Shown in pieces: positions 23,176 through 34,300 of a stretch of 64,000 bases of DNA. The stretch comes from Hydnum rufescens UP504. Taxonomy: Eukaryota > Basidiomycota > Agaricomycetes > Cantharellales > Hydnaceae. The position numbers and the translations under genes were made by a program. The notes beneath the pieces were generated by a model that did no database searches, was not told the DNA's origin, and saw only the letters and a program-made list of their open reading frames with translations. The stretch covers positions 302,097 through 366,096 of the forward strand of contig MU128938.1 in the NCBI GenBank assembly GCA_014904985.1. The letters are read 5' to 3'. The first letter of the stretch is position 1; every line of letters begins with the position of its first letter.

Positions 23176-23842
23176 GAGCATAAGAGACCCCATCATAGTA
23201 TTCCTAAGTCACTGGCCACTGTTGCTGTTAGTGAAAAATCATCCATAGATGCCACAAAGACTCCAGGTGCTGAAGAGAGCTGGTATACTCAGCATTTGGA
23301 ACATGCAGATTTGCTGGTGGCCTCAAAGGACTGGGGTACCCTCCTTGCCAATTGAGCCTCACTTGAGGAAGATCTTGCCAATTCCAAAGAGAATGTATGT
23401 GCACATTCACCATAATCACCAATTTAATACTGATTTGACTTATATACTTGAACAGTTGCCATCCAGGCTGACTTCCAAAAACTGTCCAATTGCTATCCAC
23501 AATTGGGGTCAGTGTGCTCGAAGCCTCACTTGGATGCCCAATCTATCTGATGCCAAAGGATTGAAGGCATACAGTGATAAATGGCATGAATGGTGGGCAG
23601 CCTGCCAGCCAACTTGGAGGGTTAAGAAGCCCAATAGCAATGAATTTCTCCCTTCAAATGGTCAAGGAGATTTGTCTATATTGTGCATTGGAGGTAATAA
23701 TGGTTTGCTCCTACATGTCATGGCTTTGGCATGGTGGGGGAATGTGAGTCTACATAATGTGAAAGAGACTAAATGGTGGACTGCAGCCATTAAAGGAGTC
23801 TCATGGGTACTTGGCCACATGCTGACATCACATAGGAAGTAG

Positions 23843-24370
23843 CTATCTCTCTGCCTTTCATCTATTGTTACATGGCTTAGTTTTGCTACTCTTAATTTGT
23901 GGGTGCACCAAAAAAATATGAGTCCATTATTATATTGAATCCTGATATGGGAATTCTCTATATGGGGATTCCCAATAAGGAAATTAATATTTATATAGAC
24001 AGTGATGAGGGAGGGAATGATGCTGTTGAGCCATTTTGGGGTACCAGTGGTATTGATATATCCTGATATATTGGGGATGGTAAGTTACCACAGGTGGTAG
24101 TTATCAGGTTTGATATATAAATTAAACATGGTACCATACTGTGTTTGTTAATTCAGTAGTATCCAATGTGGAAGATAAAAACATCCAGTATCAGAAAATG
24201 CGAAATCACACCACTTCCAGCCATTGGACAATCACATGACCAATTATGAAATTAATTACAGCTATGTGTGGAAATCAAATTTGTTCTATAATTCTGCCAG
24301 TTTTGATCAGAAAGGTACGTCCATACAACACTTAGAAAGCTACAATTCACACCTTTCAAACGGTACCAAA
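23843..24370. other. Stretch without a supported gene
   Basis: Contains a run of near-palindromic text around 23990-24110 (CCTGATATATTGGGGA..) but no terminal repeat I could define and no recognisable ORF. Confidence 0.5.
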
Positions 24371-24375
24371 CACAA

Positions 24376-24700
24376 GTCGAACGAACCAAAACTGCACTCT
24401 CCAGACCAATTTTACTATCAAAATCCAGAATTTCCAGTAAAAAACGAATTTCTCTGTCAGTTCACATCGGATCTTCTCGGAACCACCGCACCCAGAAATA
24501 TATAAAAAATACGCATCCAACGGTACTGAACGCACAAAGAACAGATCAAAACTGAACTCTACAGAATGATATTACTATCAGAATCAACACCCATCAGTAA
24601 AAAACAAATTTATCTGTCAGTTCACATTGGATCTGCTTGGAACCACTGCACCCAGAAAGCTGTTAAAAATCCGCATCTAATGATACCAAGAACATCTATT
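24376..24700 (+). repeat. Two-copy tandem duplication, about 165 bp per unit
   Basis: The unit starting near 24376 (CGAACGAACCAAAACTGCAC..TCTGTCAGTTCACATCGGAT..ACCGCACCCAGAAA) recurs from about 24543 with many C-to-T/G-to-A differences, for example CATCGGAT/CATTGGAT and ACCGCACC/ACTGCACC. The first copy keeps more CpG. Confidence 0.7.
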
Positions 24701-24939
24701 GCGGATGCAAACTGCTGTTCCTGCATCAAATCCCATCCTATGCACTTGTCCCCATTATCAACCAGCAACAAAACACCTTAACCATTGGACTATGCCCAAA
24801 TTAATCTCCAAAACCCAGAGATATCCTTTCATTTTGCCTCCAGAATGCTCCACATGGTCAGTGACCTCATGCTCCAAGCATTCCACATGCTCAGCAAATT
24901 GGTGACATCACCCCCCTCATGATTCCTTTTGTTCTCTTT

Positions 24940-25140
24940 ATGAATGACATCACTATGACATCACACTTTATGGATTACTCAGCTATGACCACATTATGAC
25001 ATCATAGTTTTATTACTCTTTTGTTCTACTCCACTATGACCTCATAGTTTTATTACTCTTTTGTTCTTGCTCCACACACAGCCACCTCCAGAAAGGTATA
25101 AAAGCTGGTAGATTTCCTGTATCCCCCCATCATCTCCTCT
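24940..25140 (+). promoter_or_regulatory. Promoter-like region with TATA box
   Basis: A repeated block CACTATGACCTCATAG..TTTTGTTCT (about 24970-25070) lies just ahead of GGTATAAAAGCTGG (25096-25109) and a CT-rich stretch. The arrangement resembles an LTR or polymerase II promoter, but I could not find the partner repeat or a downstream gene. Confidence 0.35.
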
Positions 25141-25504
25141 CTGGAAATCATCACTGTCAACCACTGTCAACTTTTCTGCTTGCCTCTAAAGAACAGTTTG
25201 TCTGTAGGCCATCTGGAGCTAAGTCATCTTCAAGGTTGTTGAGACAAAGCCACTGGTAGCCCTCTATGTGAATCACTAAAGCCAAGGATAGTTGCAGGAC
25301 CTAAGGTTAGAGTTGCTGGACATCCAAGGAAAAGTAAGCATAACGAAATATGAATCAAGTTTTGAAGAAAGAAGGAAGAAACATACTAACAAGACTAACC
25401 AAGCACTGACCAGTCTATAACCCACAGATATCCGCATTTTGACCAGGAGAATGTAAACAAGAATACACAAATATCAGTAAACAGACCAACACAACACAAA
25501 CAAC

Positions 25505-25655
25505 ATATAAGCCTTTCTATAAGCATCCCCTATGTATAAGCCTTTCCACAAGCATCCTACATGATGTATAAGCCTTTCTATAAGCATCCCTGACATATAA
25601 GCCTTTCCATAAGCATCCTACACAATGTATAAGCCTTTCCACAAGCATCCCAGAT
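25505..25655 (+). repeat. ~30-bp minisatellite
   Basis: Five copies of TATAAGCCTTTCYAYAAGCATCC separated by short variable spacers (CCTATG, TACATGATG, CTGACA..). Confidence 0.85.
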
Positions 25656-25849
25656 GATATATCATTGACTACAGCTAGTCCATATCCCATCCCATTCTCC
25701 ACTGAACACCATACACATCTTGCAGAGTGTGATCAACCATTGAAGCAAACCAACCCAATGAAAACAACAGAAATACAGTCTCCCATCTACACACTGGCTG
25801 AACCAGATTTTGATTTGACAGTCATTGGAGCTCCCAACCCTTCTTCTAT

Positions 25850-27285
25850 ACTGAATTAAGGAATGGGGAGGAACCAGAAGGTGGAGGAGGTTCCAGTTCT
25901 AATGGGTTAGTCCAGTCTGTAGGACTGAGGCCATTTTGTATGGCCTGACAAGTCAGTAGTTCACCTAATGCACCCTCAAAATAGTACCTCTTAGGTGGTT
26001 TGAGTTTGCATCTGCAAACCACCTAAGAGGTGTTCTGAGTATAGGCATGTCTAAGACACGCCTGAGGGGTATTTTTGGGGAATTTTTTTTCTAAGTTCAC
26101 TATATAGACATGTCTAAAATAGCCTGCCACAGGCACCGCCCGGGAGGGTTTGTTCACTGGCTGGAGAGTGTTGCAGGTCTAATTTAGGCACATCTAATAA
26201 GAGATTTTCTGGAGCCTTAGAGGTGTCTATCATCCTTACTGTGTGTCTACTGGTGTCTAAATCAACATTTTGAGCCCAAGACCTCTGGTGGCAGTACTAA
26301 TAGGTGTCTAATGTTGTCTAGATCCAATAATAATCCAATAATAATGGTGCTATTGTGGATGCATGTCTACTAGTGTCTAAATTAGACCAAAGGCATCTGC
26401 TCAGGGGGAGATCATTAGACATGTCTAGAGATGTCTAGAGATGTCTAGGTGTGTCTAGACATCTCTAGACATGTCTAATGATCTCCCCCTGAGCAGATGC
26501 CTTTGGTCTAATTTAGACACTAGTAGACATGCATCCACAATAGCACCATTATTATTGGATTATTATTGGATCTAGACAACATTAGACACCTATTAGTACT
26601 GCCACCAGAGGTCTTGGGCTCAAAATGTTGATTTAGACACCAGTAGACACACAGTAAGGATGATAGACACCTCTAAGGCTCCAGAAAATATCTTATTAGA
26701 CATGCCTAAATTAGACCTGTAACACTCTCCAGCCAGTGAACAAACCCTCCTGGGCAGTGCCTGCAGCGGGCTATTTTAGACATGTCTATATAGTGAACTT
26801 AGAAAAAAAATTCCCCAAAAATACCCCTCAGGCATGTCTTAGACATGCCTATACTCAGAACACCTCTTAGGTGGTTTGCAGATGCAAACTCAAACTACCT
26901 AAGAGGTACTATTTTGAGGGTGCATTAGGTGCAGTAGTTCTTGGAGGGAAAGAGTTTTTATGCCCACAAGGGCAAAGTAGGTGGACTTAGTCATTAGGAC
27001 TGGGGTTGCACAGTGTGTAGTGCATAATCTGTAAGTCCACAACTCTGTGAGACAGACAGATGGTAGTGGCAGAAAAGATACATTCCCTGGGCTTTGCCAT
27101 GGCTCTTTCCATACAGTTGAGTGACTAAGGAATGCTAGGTAAGAAAGGGGCAACTCCCAGGGCAGCACCAAACTCCTCAGTGAGGAGAAGCTTTCCACCG
27201 GTTTGTACTTAAGAAAGCTATAGTAAACCCAATTTAGAAAGATGAGGTCTCCCCATGGCTTAAGGGACTCATGACACCACTAACA
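25850..27285 (-). repeat. Second Ty3-like LTR, interrupted by a fold-back element
   Basis: The right part (26940-27285) matches the LTR pattern of the first element: GGGCAGCACCAAACTCC, GAGAAGCTTTCCACC and a CACTAACA end at 27285. The left part (about 25850-25961) carries GAATTAAGGAATGGGG, like the other LTR edge. The fold-back 25962-26931 splits it. The left boundary is approximate. Confidence 0.6.
25962..26931. mobile_element. 970-bp fold-back (palindromic) element, family F1
   Basis: Near-perfect inverted arms meeting near 26445 (GACATGTCTAG-rich centre), ends CACCTAATGC/GCATTAGGTG, and the 8-bp duplication CAGTAGTT at 25954-25961 and 26932-26939. It has no ORF. The 8-bp duplication suggests a hAT-type mobiliser. 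Half of a related copy lies at 43671-43942. Confidence 0.9.
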
Positions 27286-27479
27286 GTGTTTGATATATCC
27301 ATACTACAGCATGGCCTGTCTTGGAAAACCCAAGAAGGATTTCATGGGAGGGGGAAGCTGTATATTACTCATTGCTACATTTACATTATGCAATAAGTGT
27401 TCTTGAGTCTCTATATACATGGGCTTCCAATAAGTTACAGGGGAACTAGATGGCAAATCTGGGTTTGTCCATCCTGTAA

Positions 27480-28173
27480 TTAAGAATCCTGGCCAGAATC
27501 TATGGCAGCTGAATATGTTGCTTTATAATTAGGCATCTCATAATGCTGGTGTTCCTTTTTGAGCATCCTCCTCTCAAGATGGTTGGAATATGCTCCATAG
27601 TGTTTACATTCCCAGACCCAATGCTTCTCACTCCCACAGGCAAAACACTTCTGGCTGGGCTTATTGTGGCTGACCACAGAGTCATCTCAAGGATACAGGT
27701 ACATCTTTTCAACATTGTCTGCCATCTTGTTTGATGAAGGTATGTGACACTGAGGATGATGGGATCAGCCTGCCAGGCACTTTCCCATGTTAAACACTGT
27801 CAAGGAGGCCCTATTTCCTTCTGCTTCCTCACTGGAGTAGTAGAAGGCTCCCTCTGAATCATCCTTGAAGGGGGAGTGCAGGGAATCCTCCTCATCCCTT
27901 TCTTCATTGTTCCCTTGCACAGCTAAATTGGCTCTCTTGGAGCTCCTTGCTCCTCAACAATGTCAGTAGTACTGTGAAGATCTCCACTGAGTGATCAACA
28001 TGGCTTCAAATTTCTTGGCCAACATCAGGACTGATTCTATCAGGGGTCAGTCACTCCAGCACAGGATGACATCCCACTCAGTTGGTGCATTGTTCATGAC
28101 CGAAGCCATTTCCTTGGGACTATTGGGAGTGAATTGCAAGAAAATGTGTGAGAGGAGGATTTGCTGTTGTATG
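27480..28173 (-). pseudogene. Second Ty3-like gag, C-terminal part with zinc knuckle
   Basis: Minus-strand coding: EYIQQQILLSHIFLQF (28170 down), NNAPTEWDVILCW, in-frame TGA, then CFACGSEKHWVWEC (CCHC knuckle, about 27604-27645), ending at 27480 with a stop. It continues from 33682-34300 when the 5.5-kb palindrome is removed. Only about 200 bp separates this end from the LTR, so protease, RT and integrase are absent. Confidence 0.75.
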
Positions 28174-29054
28174 CACCTTAGGCAGCCCAATTTCCGTACC
28201 TAATTAGATAGTCTTTTTCTGGTAGAATATGGGGTCTAATAGACCTATAGGCCCATGGCCCCACATGTCTTAAGAATGTAACCATGGCCCCCTGGGGCCT
28301 CCTGAATATCAGGACCCATGGGCCCATGCCAGGGGATTTTTAGACACTGGCCCCATGAAAACCCCCCTCAGCTCTTCACTCTCTGCAGACAACATTCATT
28401 CCAGCCTCCGCCTTCATTTTCGTCCAAGACAGCTAGTGGGCGCATTGGTCATCACCTATTCAAATAAATAATTTACATCTGCTACATCCAAAAAACTCGC
28501 CGCCATCCATCGGTGCCCACCCCCTCTGGCAGCAGGGTCACTGTGCAGGGCAGCAGACAGCCCCAAATGATAGCCATACACCGGAAATCAGCCCACCACG
28601 GCTACCCATTCACTCTGCGCAGTCATTGCCCATTCAAAAGCAGCGGGGTTTCCTTATTTGGAAATCACATGTTCATTCGGACTTGCATATTCCAGCCTGC
28701 TACAAGGCCTTTTTTGGCTGCTAATTGGGCAGCACAGTACCCTGCATTTATCTCTATTTTACATTACAAAGAAGGGGCTACCAAAGAAAAAAATACAAAA
28801 TTGAATTCACACAAAAAAAAACATGTGCACCCGGTGCCTACAGGGACCGGGCACACGATCTGAAGGGGTAATATGTTGGAGGAAACCCAGGAGTCCATGC
28901 ACACAAATTTTCGTGTGCATAGGTGCCCAGGTTCCTCCGTTATTTGCGATTTCGTACAGGTCTATCCTTTTGAACCAGCCACAGGCTTTGGCTGGTCAAA
29001 ATTGCCGGAAACAAGGACGATCCCGTCATCGTGGGATCGCCCTTATCACCATTC

Positions 29055-30490
29055 AGGGTAGGTGGGAAAGATAATTAGTCCCTATAATGAAAATAACTCG
29101 GATTGTTAGTACGGACCGCAAACAAGGCAGCTTAAAGCAGCCCTGTCCGCACTAAAGGAGAGGCGGGTTTGGGGGGACTTAGCTCATCACCACACCCCGG
29201 CCTTGCTGGGGTGTGGTGTCCCGACCTATTGTGTGTGTGGTTGGAGTCTTCGGGTTCTTCAGTCGCGCGGATCGTGTAGAATCATAAGATCCGCAGTCGT
29301 TCGCAATGACAACGCTGGGATTGCCGTCGTTATTGCTATCAGTCGAGGTAGGCGAGGGGGGTGCGGGCGAGCATGATGATCCCTAAAGTGAAAGTAATCG
29401 GATTGTTAGTACATAATTAAAGCAGCACAAAAAGGGCTGCCTAAGCTGCCCTTTTTGTACGATACGAGATGAAGGACAAATATACTTACCTGATTACCAC
29501 ACCCCAGCAAAGCTGGGGTGTGGTTTCCTGTCGCGGGTGCTTCATCGCTGGGTTCTGTGGTCGCGCGGGGCCATATGAGCCGTAATCGCCCGCGACGATT
29601 CCATAATTTGAAGGGAAGGAGGAGGGTGAGCAGCGGTGATACATCCTGTAACGAAAGGACTTTGAATCGTTAGTAAAGAATGAAACCTATGCAAAGAAGG
29701 CAGCTTAAGAGCCGCCCTCTTCGCGAAAGACGAGACATAAATACTGTACATACCTTATCACCACACCCCAGCCTTGCTGGGGTGTGGTGTCCTGTTCATG
29801 GTGGCTTGTTGTTGGCTTCTTCGGTCGCGCGGGGTCGAAAGCTCCGTAATCGTACATGGCGATTACCGGATCGTCATCGTCGTTCCAAGTGCAAGCGGCG
29901 GTTGGGGAGGTGTAATAGTACCTAGGATGAATACGGTTCAAAATGTTAGTAAAAAATTAAAAGCTGCACAAACGAGGCAGCTTAAAGCTGCCCCACCCGT
30001 GCAAAAAGTATCAATACACGTACCTGCTCACCACACCCCAGCAAGGCTGGGGTGTGATGACCTAGTTGGTTGGTCGCGCGGGGTCATATCCAGAATCGAG
30101 TGGACGATGACGATAGCATCGTCCTTGTCCTCGTCATCATCATCGTCCTCGTCCTCGTCATCATCCTCATCATGTCATGTCATGTCATTGTCATTGTCAT
30201 CTTCATCGTCCTCATCATCGATTTATGTCCGGGGGGTGGGCCTGAGCGATAGCCCTGATAATGAAACGAATTCGAGATGTTAGTAGATAATATAAGGAGT
30301 GCAAAAGGACCGGCTTGGACCGGTTCCTTTTGCACAAAAACGTAAATAAAAAACCATACCTTATTACCACACCCCAGCATCGTCGCTGGGGTGTGGTGCT
30401 CGCTTGCTCCATAATTGGGTGTCGGGTGAAGCCGCGACTCAACTCCGGCAAGTGCCAGGTTCAAAAAAGGCGCCCAACACCAGCAGAACA
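29055..30490 (-). other. Left-arm copy of the exon/intron array
   Basis: The inverted copy of 31370-32800, reading outward on the minus strand, so the palindrome holds two divergent copies. Hairpin A copies lie near 29190, 29497, 29762, 30033 and 30367. Hairpin B copies lie near 29115, 29412, 29693, 29966 and 30300. TTAGTA (complement of TACTAA) precedes each hairpin B on the plus strand. Confidence 0.6.
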
Positions 30491-32334
30491 GACGCCACAA
30501 AACATTGTTGAAGTGTATATGCAGATGAAAACGCATGTTGGATATATGAATAATTATTTGGGTCATAGTATTAAAGAAAAGGCAAGAATGAGCAAGATCT
30601 GAATAAGGCAATGTATTATGACACTGAACAGGGGATTGGGCCGCCTGTATGGATCAGAGTGCCCCAAAAATTAAATATTGGGATTATATATATGTGTGCT
30701 ACATGGTATATTCATAAAAATGGGTACCAGAGACGCCTAATAGTATAATTTCCTTATTTGGGCATGTGTATTTCCTCATTCTTTCAGTCACTTCACGGTA
30801 TTAGAGCCTAGGAATTAGGGATTGGAAGTGTATCTATTATGCCCACAAAATGGTATTTTTTTCATAATTTTTAATGGAAATGCTATGTCACGAGTTCTGC
30901 ACCATCAGAGTTGTTGGTTCTGACGGTAGCTGCCACCGTCAGAACCAACAACTCTGATGGTGCAGAACTCGTGACATAGCATTTCCATTAAAAATTATGA
31001 AAAAATATCATTTTGTGGGCATAATAGATACACTTCCAATCCCTAATTCCTAGGCTCTAATACCGTGAAGTGACTGAAAGAATGAGGAAATACACATGCC
31101 CAAATAAGGAAATTATACTATTAGGCGTCTCTGGTACCCATTTTTATGAATATACCATGTAGCACACATATATATAATCCCAATATTTAATTTTTGGGGC
31201 ACTCTGATCCATACAGGCGGCCCAATCCCCTGTTCAGTGTCATAATACATTGCCTTATTCAGATCTTGCTCATTCTTGCCTTTTCTTTAATACTATGACC
31301 CAAATAATTATTCATATATCCAACATGCGTTTTCATCTGCATATACACTTCAACAATGTTTTGTGGCGTCTGTTCTGCTGGTGTTGGGCGCCTTTTTTGA
31401 ACCTGGCACTTGCCGGAGTTGAGTCGCGGCTTCACCCGACACCCAATTATGGAGCAAGCGAGCACCACACCCCAGCGACGATGCTGGGGTGTGGTAATAA
31501 GGTATGGTTTTTTATTTACGTTTTTGTGCAAAAGGAACCGGTCCAAGCCGGTCCTTTTGCACTCCTTATATTATCTACTAACATCTCGAATTCATTTCAT
31601 TATCAGGGCTATCGCTCAGGCCCACCCCCCGGACATAAATCGATGATGAGGACGATGAAGATGACAATGACAGATGACAATGACATGATGAGATGATGAC
31701 GAGGACGAGGACGATGATGATGACGAGGACAAGGACGATGCTATCGTCATCGTCCACTCGATTCTGGATATGACCCCGCGCGACCAACCAACTAGGTCAT
31801 CACACCCCAGCCTTGCTGGGGTGTGGTGAGCAGGTACGTGTATTGATACTTTTTGCACGGGTGGGGCAGCTTTAAGCTGCCTCGTTTGTGCAGCTTTTAA
31901 TTTTTTACTAACATTTTGAACCGTATTCATCCTAGGTACTATTACACCTCCCCAACCGCCGCTTGCACTTGGAACGACGATGACGATCCGGTAATCGCCA
32001 TGTACGATTACGGAGCTTTCGACCCCGCGCGACCGAAGAAGCCAACAACAAGCCACCATGAACAGGACACCACACCCCAGCAAGGCTGGGGTGTGGTGAT
32101 AAGGTATGTACAGTATTTATGTCTCGTCTTTCGCGAAGAGGGCGGCTCTTAAGCTGCCTTCTTTGCATAGGTTTCATTCTTTACTAACGATTCAAAGTCC
32201 TTTCGTTACAGGATGTATCACCGCTGCTCACCCTCCTCCTTCCCTTCAAATTATGGAATCGTCGCGGGCGATTACGGCTCATATGGCCCCGCGCGACCAC
32301 AGAACCCAGCGATGAAGCACCCGCGACAGGAAAC

Positions 32335-32361
32335 CACACCCCAGCTTTGCTGGGGTGTGGT
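32335..32361 (+). other. Representative exon-end hairpin A
   Basis: CCACACCCCAGC, a 3-nt loop, GCTGGGGTGTGG: a perfect 12-bp stem ending 6 nt before the GTAAGT of the next intron. Four further copies in the right arm (near 31467, 31799, 32069 and 32639) keep the stem with different loops. Confidence 0.85.
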
Positions 32362-32397
32362 AATCAGGTAAGTATATTTGTCCTTCATCTCGTATCG

Positions 32398-32430
32398 TAC
32401 AAAAAGGGCAGCTTAGGCAGCCCTTTTTGT
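32398..32430 (+). other. Representative intron hairpin B
   Basis: ACAAAAAGGGCAGC paired with the later GCAGCCCTTTTTGT across a short loop, 30 nt into the intron. In the first intron the same place holds GGAACCGG/CCGGTCC (31526-31562), so the stem is kept while the sequence changes. Confidence 0.8.
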
Positions 32431-32811
32431 GCTGCTTTAATTATGTACTAACAATCCGATTACTTTCACTTTAGGGATCATCATGCTCGCCCGCACCCCC
32501 CTCGCCTACCTCGACTGATAGCAATAACGACGGCAATCCCGGCGTTGTCATTGCGAACGACTGCGGATCTTATGATTCTACACGATCCGCGCGACTGAAG
32601 AACCCGAAGACTCCAACCACACACACAATAGGCGGGACACCACACCCCAGCAAGGCCGGGGTGTGGTGATGAGCTAAGTCCCCCCAAACCCGCCTCTCCT
32701 TTAGCGCGGACAGGGCTGCTTTAAGCTGCCTTGTTCGCGGTCCGTACTAACAATCCGAGTTATTTTCATTATAGGGACTAATTATCTTTCCCGCCTACCC
32801 TGAATGGTGAT

Positions 32812-33036
32812 AAGGGCGATCCCACGATGACGGGATCGTCCTTGTTTCCGGCAATTTTGACCAGCCAAAGCCTGTGGCTGGTTCAAAAGGATAGACCTGT
32901 ACGAAATCGCGAATAACGGAGGAACCTGGGCACCTATGCACACGAAAATTTGTGTGCATGGACTCCTGGGTTTCCTCCAACATATTACCCCTTCAGATCG
33001 TGTGCCCGGTCCCTGTAGGCACCGGGCGCACATGTT
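32812..33036 (+). other. Three further hairpins in the outer right arm
   Basis: CCAGCCA..TGGCTGG (about 32860-32881), ATGCACACGAA..TTTGTGTGCAT (32936-32959) and GTGCCCGGT..ACCGGGCGCAC (about 33001-33031). They continue the hairpin chain beyond the last intron. The mirror copies are at about 28820-29050. Confidence 0.7.
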
Positions 33037-33681
33037 TTTTTTTGTGTGAATTCAATTTTGTATTTTTTTCTTTGGTAGCCCCTTCTTTGTAATGTAAAAT
33101 AGAGATAAATGCAGGGTACTGTGCTGCCCAATTAGCAGCCAAAAAAGGCCTTGTAGCAGGCTGGAATATGCAAGTCCGAATGAACATGTGATTTCCAAAT
33201 AAGGAAACCCCGCTGCTTTTGAATGGGCAATGACTGCGCAGAGTGAATGGGTAGCCGTGGTGGGCTGATTTCCAGTGTATGGCTATCATTTGGGGCTGTC
33301 CGCTGCCCTGCACAGTGACCCTGCTGCCAGAGGGGCGGGCACCGATGGATGGCGGCGAGTTTTTTGGATGTAGCAGATGTAAATTATTTATTTGAATAGG
33401 TGATGACCAGATGCGCCCACTAGCTGTCTTGGACGAAAATGAAGGCAGAGGCTGGAATGAATGTTGTCTGCAGAGAGTGAAGAGCTGAGGGGGTTTTCAT
33501 GGGGCCAGTGTCTAAAAATCCCCTGGCATGGGCCCATGGGTCCTGATATTCAGGAGGCCCCAGGGGGCCATGGTTACATTCTTAAGACATGTGGGGCCAT
33601 GGGCCTATAGGTCTATTAGACCCCATATTCTACCAGAAAAAGACTATCTAATTAGGTACGGAAATTGGGCTGCCTAAGGTG

Positions 33682-34300
33682 TTGTATGTACTCCACAGGT
33701 GATTCATTGGGGTACTTGGCATTATGGAAGACCTCTTTGTTGTATTTGAGGTGCTGTGCCATGTACCAGACCTCTCCTAGATAGTGATGTAAGACCCACT
33801 CACACAGGTTGTCCCATGACTGGAGAATTGAGTTTGACAGGCAAGGAGTGTGCCCACCAAGCAGTTGCTACTGCTCCTTTAAAACAGCATGTTGCTATCA
33901 TGGGCAACTGGCCCTCCAACATGGGGCCTAGACTCACAAGGTCATTACATTCATACAGCCAGTTGATTGCTGTCTCATGAGCTCTGTCCCATTCAGGTAT
34001 GGTGGACCATTTAAGCTTGTTGTCCCACACAATGCCAGAGGGTGGGGCATTGGAGAGCAGTCCTTCAGGTCCAGGGGGAACTGGTGGGCCTGGAGGGCCA
34101 GGAGGGCCTGGAGGGCCAGGAGGGCCAGTGGGAATGGGGGGGCCTGAGGGACCTCCACTAGGAGGGGTTCCTGGCCCTTGGCTTCCTTGTCCTGGACCTC
34201 CTCTGCTACCTGGGCCTCCACTTCCACTGCCTGGACCTCCACCTCCACTAGGGCCTTCACTGTTGCCCCCTTCCAGCTGGCCACCCCCACTACCCTTCAA
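33682..34300 (-). pseudogene. Second Ty3-like gag, N-terminal part
   Basis: Gly/Pro-rich head (GGPGSGSGGPG.., PPGPPGPPGPP) followed by a capsid-like segment (LKWSTIPEWDRAHETAINWL, near 34000; GAVATAWWAHSLP, near 33850) and KYPNESPVEY at the palindrome edge. It is the counterpart of gag in the first element. The plus-strand collagen-like frame across 33999-34313 is only its complement. Confidence 0.75.

Larger units (their letters stand above)
20436..23842 (+). pseudogene. Multi-exon hypothetical gene of a basidiomycete-expanded type, interrupted by a MITE
   Basis: Coding blocks on the plus strand: 20436-20609, intron 20610-20672 (GTATAT..TTTACAG), 20673-~21100 (LAHWFAAKYDDL.., LTKEMWEKESDEV..), intron GTAAGC..TTTACAG, then SAIDHIYPYLQQV..GGPLPATKGEI, intron, GEISGDHLLDFSSYAHDIF. 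After the M1 MITE (21542-22158) it resumes with a repeat-rich middle and ends with WWAACQPTWR..GGNNGLLLHVMALAWW..WVLGHM (to 23842). Helical acidic segments plus a C-terminal WW..GKNG..LAWW block recur in hypothetical proteins of mushroom genomes; I do not know their function. In-frame TGAs show decay. Confidence 0.55.
31370..32800 (+). other. Right-arm gene-like array of six exons and five introns
   Basis: Introns by eye: 31502-31606, 31834-31935, 32104-32211, 32368-32474, 32674-32774 (101-108 nt). 5' ends GTATGG, GTACGT, GTATGT, GTAAGT, and CTAAGT (a broken site). Each has TACTAAC 22-24 nt before the AG. Exon 3 (168 nt) and exon 4 (156 nt) are both open in the same phase (AG|G junctions) and encode related peptides: DYGAFDPARP.. 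and DYGSYGPARP.., then TTPQxxWGVVIR. Exon 2 has a stop and a microsatellite, and exon 5 is shifted. No start codon or domain is certain. It may be a decayed repeat-protein gene or a non-coding transcript. Confidence 0.6.
28174..33680. mobile_element. 5.5-kb palindromic element carrying repeated hairpin/exon/intron modules
   Basis: Two arms (28174-30927 and 30935-33680) are inverted copies around a 7-nt spacer AGCTGCC. Ends read CACCTTAGGC/GCCTAAGGT(G), and GTTGTATG is duplicated at 28166-28173 and 33681-33688, so it behaves as an inserted fold-back element. Deleting it and one duplication restores an open gag frame. The arms are almost identical but not perfectly: a GAT/GAC-rich microsatellite differs in length (about 30115-30215 versus 31650-31745), and several single differences are CG/CA or CG/TG. 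Each arm holds about 14 short hairpins. No transposase is visible. Confidence 0.9.

Noticed and set aside
29774..30283. Serine-run ORF (SSSSSSSSS) in the palindrome arm
   Set aside because: It is the complement frame of a GAT/GAC microsatellite and crosses intron-like blocks; not a gene.
28174..33680. CRISPR array
   Set aside because: Repeats are hairpins with variable 140-230-nt spacing inside a eukaryotic palindrome, with no cas genes and no uniform spacers.
28174..33680. Pure assembly artefact
   Set aside because: Target duplication, gag restoration and arm differences argue for a real insertion, although long reads should confirm it.
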